21,930 nt of DNA, from the NCBI GenBank assembly GCA_028274925.1, contig JAQCNR010000176.1:1-21930 (forward strand). The letters run 5' to 3'. Below are positions 20,357 through 21,930 of the stretch, in pieces. The stretch is from Halovenus sp. Its GTDB lineage: Archaea > Halobacteriota > Halobacteria > Halobacteriales > Haloarculaceae. A program made the position numbers and the translations under genes. The notes under the pieces were generated by a model. The model was not told the DNA's origin and searched no databases. It was given only the letters and a program-made list of their open reading frames with translations. The number at the start of each line of letters is the position of its first letter. Position 1 is the stretch's first letter.

Positions 20357-20971
20357 ATGAGCGGGGGAATTCCTGCGGTGACCGGGCCAGCCATCGTTAT
20401 CGCGGCGCTGGCCGCGGGTCCACTCATCGCCGCCGCTATCGTTGCACTCCAAGCGAGTCACAGCCCGCGGAATCTCCCAGTTCTGGCCTGCTGTCTTTTC
20501 GGCACTCTCGGAGTTGCCACCCAGGTGTGGGTTGCCTCGCGGGCACCGGCAGCGCAGAGTTCGTTTCTCGCCGGTACCGTCGGTGCGTGGTTCTGGTATC
20601 TCGCGTGGCTTCGGTCAGGTCGCCGCGCCAGCCTGTCAGAACAGACCCTCGCTGTCGGCGGCTTCCTCTGGATTGCGGCGACGATTACGGTAACGATGAC
20701 ACTCGCCGGTCTGGGGTGGCCGGTCCGGTGGAGCCTCGGGTTGGCAGCAGTCCTCGGGACTGGGACCGCCACGGTGGGCGGAGAGACGCAGCGAATCCAC
20801 GCCGCCGCTCCAATTGTCGCTGCGTTTGGGCTCCCAGCGGTCGCTGGTGCATTCTTCGGCCCCGAGATTCTGTTCGTTCTCTGTCTCATCTGGACTGTCG
20901 TCGGCCTCATCCTGTGGTCATTGTTCCGCGTCGAACAGGCTCGGCGGAGCGACAGACTCCGAAGTGGTTAA
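20357..20971 (+). CDS. Multi-helix integral membrane protein, 204 residues
   Basis: A very hydrophobic protein with about six or seven predicted transmembrane helices (roughly 9-30, 37-59, 66-83, 93-115, 122-140, 148-168 and 172-193) and a short basic, Arg-rich C-terminus that should be cytoplasmic. I see no catalytic motif and do not recognise the family. A few possible ligand residues (Cys43-Cys44 in LACCLFG, His147) stand out but prove nothing. The start is set at ATG 20357; the frame also extends to a codon at 20333. It is divergent from the molybdopterin fusion protein, so a link in membrane redox chemistry is possible but unproven. Its TAA lies inside the TATA box of the next gene. Confidence 0.78.
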   Translation: MSGGIPAVTGPAIVIAALAAGPLIAAAIVALQASHSPRNLPVLACCLFGTLGVATQVWVASRAPAAQSSFLAGTVGAWFWYLAWLRSGRRASLSEQTLAVGGFLWIAATITVTMTLAGLGWPVRWSLGLAAVLGTGTATVGGETQRIHAAAPIVAAFGLPAVAGAFFGPEILFVLCLIWTVVGLILWSLFRVEQARRSDRLRSG

Positions 20972-20973
20972 AA
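20966..20973 (+). promoter_or_regulatory. TATA box of the Tat-exported protein gene
   Basis: GGTTAAAA, centred about 30 bp before ATG 21000 and overlapping the TAA stop (20969-20971) of the preceding gene. It implies that the next gene has its own nearly leaderless transcript. Confidence 0.5.
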
Positions 20974-20999
20974 CCGGTGATGGAATACGATGCGAGAAG

Positions 21000-21930
21000 A
21001 TGACCGACCAAAGCCGCCGTCAATTCCTCCAGACCTCGGCTGCCACAGTTGGGGCTGCTGGTCTCGTTTCGACTGTCGGACTCGGAAATGTCGGCGCACA
21101 GCAGACCGGAGAACTTCCCGCGTACGCGGAGTTCGTGCCAACTGGCGACGAATTCCTCTCGCAGAGGGGCGAACTCGAACTGGGAACCTACCGCCTCGAG
21201 GCACAGGTCGAACTGTTCGGACAGGTCAGCACATCAGAGTCGATTCCGCTGCAGTTCGAGCCGTTCGTCTACTCGACACTGTTGCTCCAGTTCTGGGAAT
21301 TTTTCCAGGGGACCAACCTCGCCGAACCAGTCTTTGGCTCGTTGTCTGAGTTCACTGCTCTCGACGATATCAGTGAGGTCGATACCTCGAACGTTCCAGC
21401 GGAACGACACACGCTCATCGGGCGGGCAACCTCGCTCTACCTGGGGCCATTCGACATCGACACAATCCAGCAGCGCGTCGACGAGAGTGACGCGACGGAG
21501 ACCAGTCAGAGTGGACTCTACGAGTATCCGAACGGCGCAATCGTCACCTGGGGCGACGGCTATCTCCTCATCGGTGCCAATGTCGACCAGGTCGCGACAA
21601 TCCAGCAGACCGGCGACGGTCCGGACCAACCGCGATACGAGCAGTCTTCGGAACTCGAAACGCTCCTGCGAGCGGTCGACCACGGTGGTCACACCCTGAC
21701 ACGACTGACCAGCGACGGCACGCTCAGTGTTGGCGAGTACGGTCAAGGCCTCGACCACTCACCGCTAGAGGGAACGAGCGGCTACATCGGGACGCTCAGT
21801 TACGACAGCGACGCGACCGAGTTCAGCGCGACGACGGTGGCCCGGTACCCTGACGAATCGAGCGTTGCGACCGAGAGAATCAGCAGACTGATTGAGCGAG
21901 AACTGGACAGAAACGTCACCACGGACGGGC
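21000..21930 (+). CDS. Tat-exported protein of unknown function (N-terminal part)
   Basis: An open frame from ATG 21000 to the right edge (310 codons visible, no stop). It begins with a twin-arginine signal: MTDQSRRQFLQTSAATVG and a hydrophobic stretch ending near VGAQQ (about residue 36), so the product is exported folded; no lipobox Cys is seen. The mature part is acidic and Ser/Thr-rich with alternating beta-type segments (ELELGTYRLEAQVELFGQV, GLYEYPNGAIVTWGDGYLL, GYIGTLSYDSDATEFSATT). I do not recognise the family. The overall layout, a repeated GDG/NG turn and a final helical RISRLIERELDRN segment, fits an extracytoplasmic substrate- or surface-binding role, but that is a guess. Confidence 0.75.
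   Translation, partial: MTDQSRRQFLQTSAATVGAAGLVSTVGLGNVGAQQTGELPAYAEFVPTGDEFLSQRGELELGTYRLEAQVELFGQVSTSESIPLQFEPFVYSTLLLQFWEFFQGTNLAEPVFGSLSEFTALDDISEVDTSNVPAERHTLIGRATSLYLGPFDIDTIQQRVDESDATETSQSGLYEYPNGAIVTWGDGYLLIGANVDQVATIQQTGDGPDQPRYEQSSELETLLRAVDHGGHTLTRLTSDGTLSVGEYGQGLDHSPLEGTSGYIGTLSYDSDATEFSATTVARYPDESSVATERISRLIERELDRNVTTDG

Noticed and set aside
1..21930. CRISPR arrays, tRNA or rRNA genes, insertion sequences, integrases, toxin-antitoxin or defence modules
   Set aside because: Looked for regularly spaced repeats, tRNA-like cloverleaf motifs, transposase motifs and defence domains; none seen.

Overview
The window is a stretch of chromosome from a halophilic archaeon (class Halobacteria). 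The coding sequence is GC-rich with C/G-ending codons. The proteins are strongly acidic. Two secreted proteins carry twin-arginine signals, one of them on a halocyanin-type blue copper protein, and there are PilA-type pilins with the haloarchaeal SPVIG hydrophobic segment. Most first genes have a TATA-like box about 26 bp before the ATG, which implies leaderless mRNAs. I cannot name the genus. I see no rRNA, tRNA, CRISPR, transposase or integrase; apart from a locally AT-rich pilin gene the region looks like ordinary core chromosome.

Layout. 1-3.7 kb: 3' part of pyrD, a convergent sulfatase-superfamily enzyme, a 31-residue hydrophobic peptide gene and the tRNA-modifying enzyme Elp3. 3.7-5.7 kb: a coupled pair of unrecognised genes (183 and 79 residues) facing elp3 and divergent from coaBC (coenzyme A synthesis). 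5.8-7.0 kb: two tandem type IV pilin paralogs. 7.0-8.6 kb: a purine phosphoribosyltransferase (hpt) and pdxS (vitamin B6). 8.6-10.6 kb: a membrane-anchored halocyanin divergent from an MscS channel. 10.6-12.8 kb: a tiny upstream ORF overlapping a four-helix membrane protein with a glutamine-rich tail, then thrB. 12.8-16.6 kb: the terminal oxidase operon coxB-coxAC-coxD, read leftward. 16.7-17.9 kb: a creatininase-family amidohydrolase (ArfB candidate) and a small acidic protein. 18.0-21.9 kb: pgk, a fused membrane cytochrome/molybdopterin oxidoreductase, a multi-helix membrane protein, and the start of a Tat-exported protein that runs off the right edge.

How the genes fit together. The halocyanin has all four type 1 copper ligands and a C-terminal membrane anchor, so it is a plausible electron donor to the CuA site of the CoxB/CoxAC/CoxD oxidase encoded about 3.6 kb away. 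The oxidase keeps its heme/copper ligands and D-pathway residues but has Met where the K-pathway lysine normally lies. Most other genes are single-gene housekeeping units: pyrimidine and purine metabolism, CoA, B6, threonine, glycolysis and tRNA modification.

Two patterns run through the window. Five of the six convergent gene pairs overlap at their stop codons, three of them by exactly the tetranucleotide CTAG. Translation starts also fall into two classes: leaderless first genes, and operon-internal genes with strong GAGGTGA-type Shine-Dalgarno sites (coxAC, coxD, the Gln-rich-tail gene). Nothing here amounts to an obvious new multi-gene system. The best leads are the oxidase K-pathway substitution, the Gln-rich membrane protein with its overlapping 19-codon leader ORF, the paralogous pilin pair, and the heme/molybdopterin fusion.
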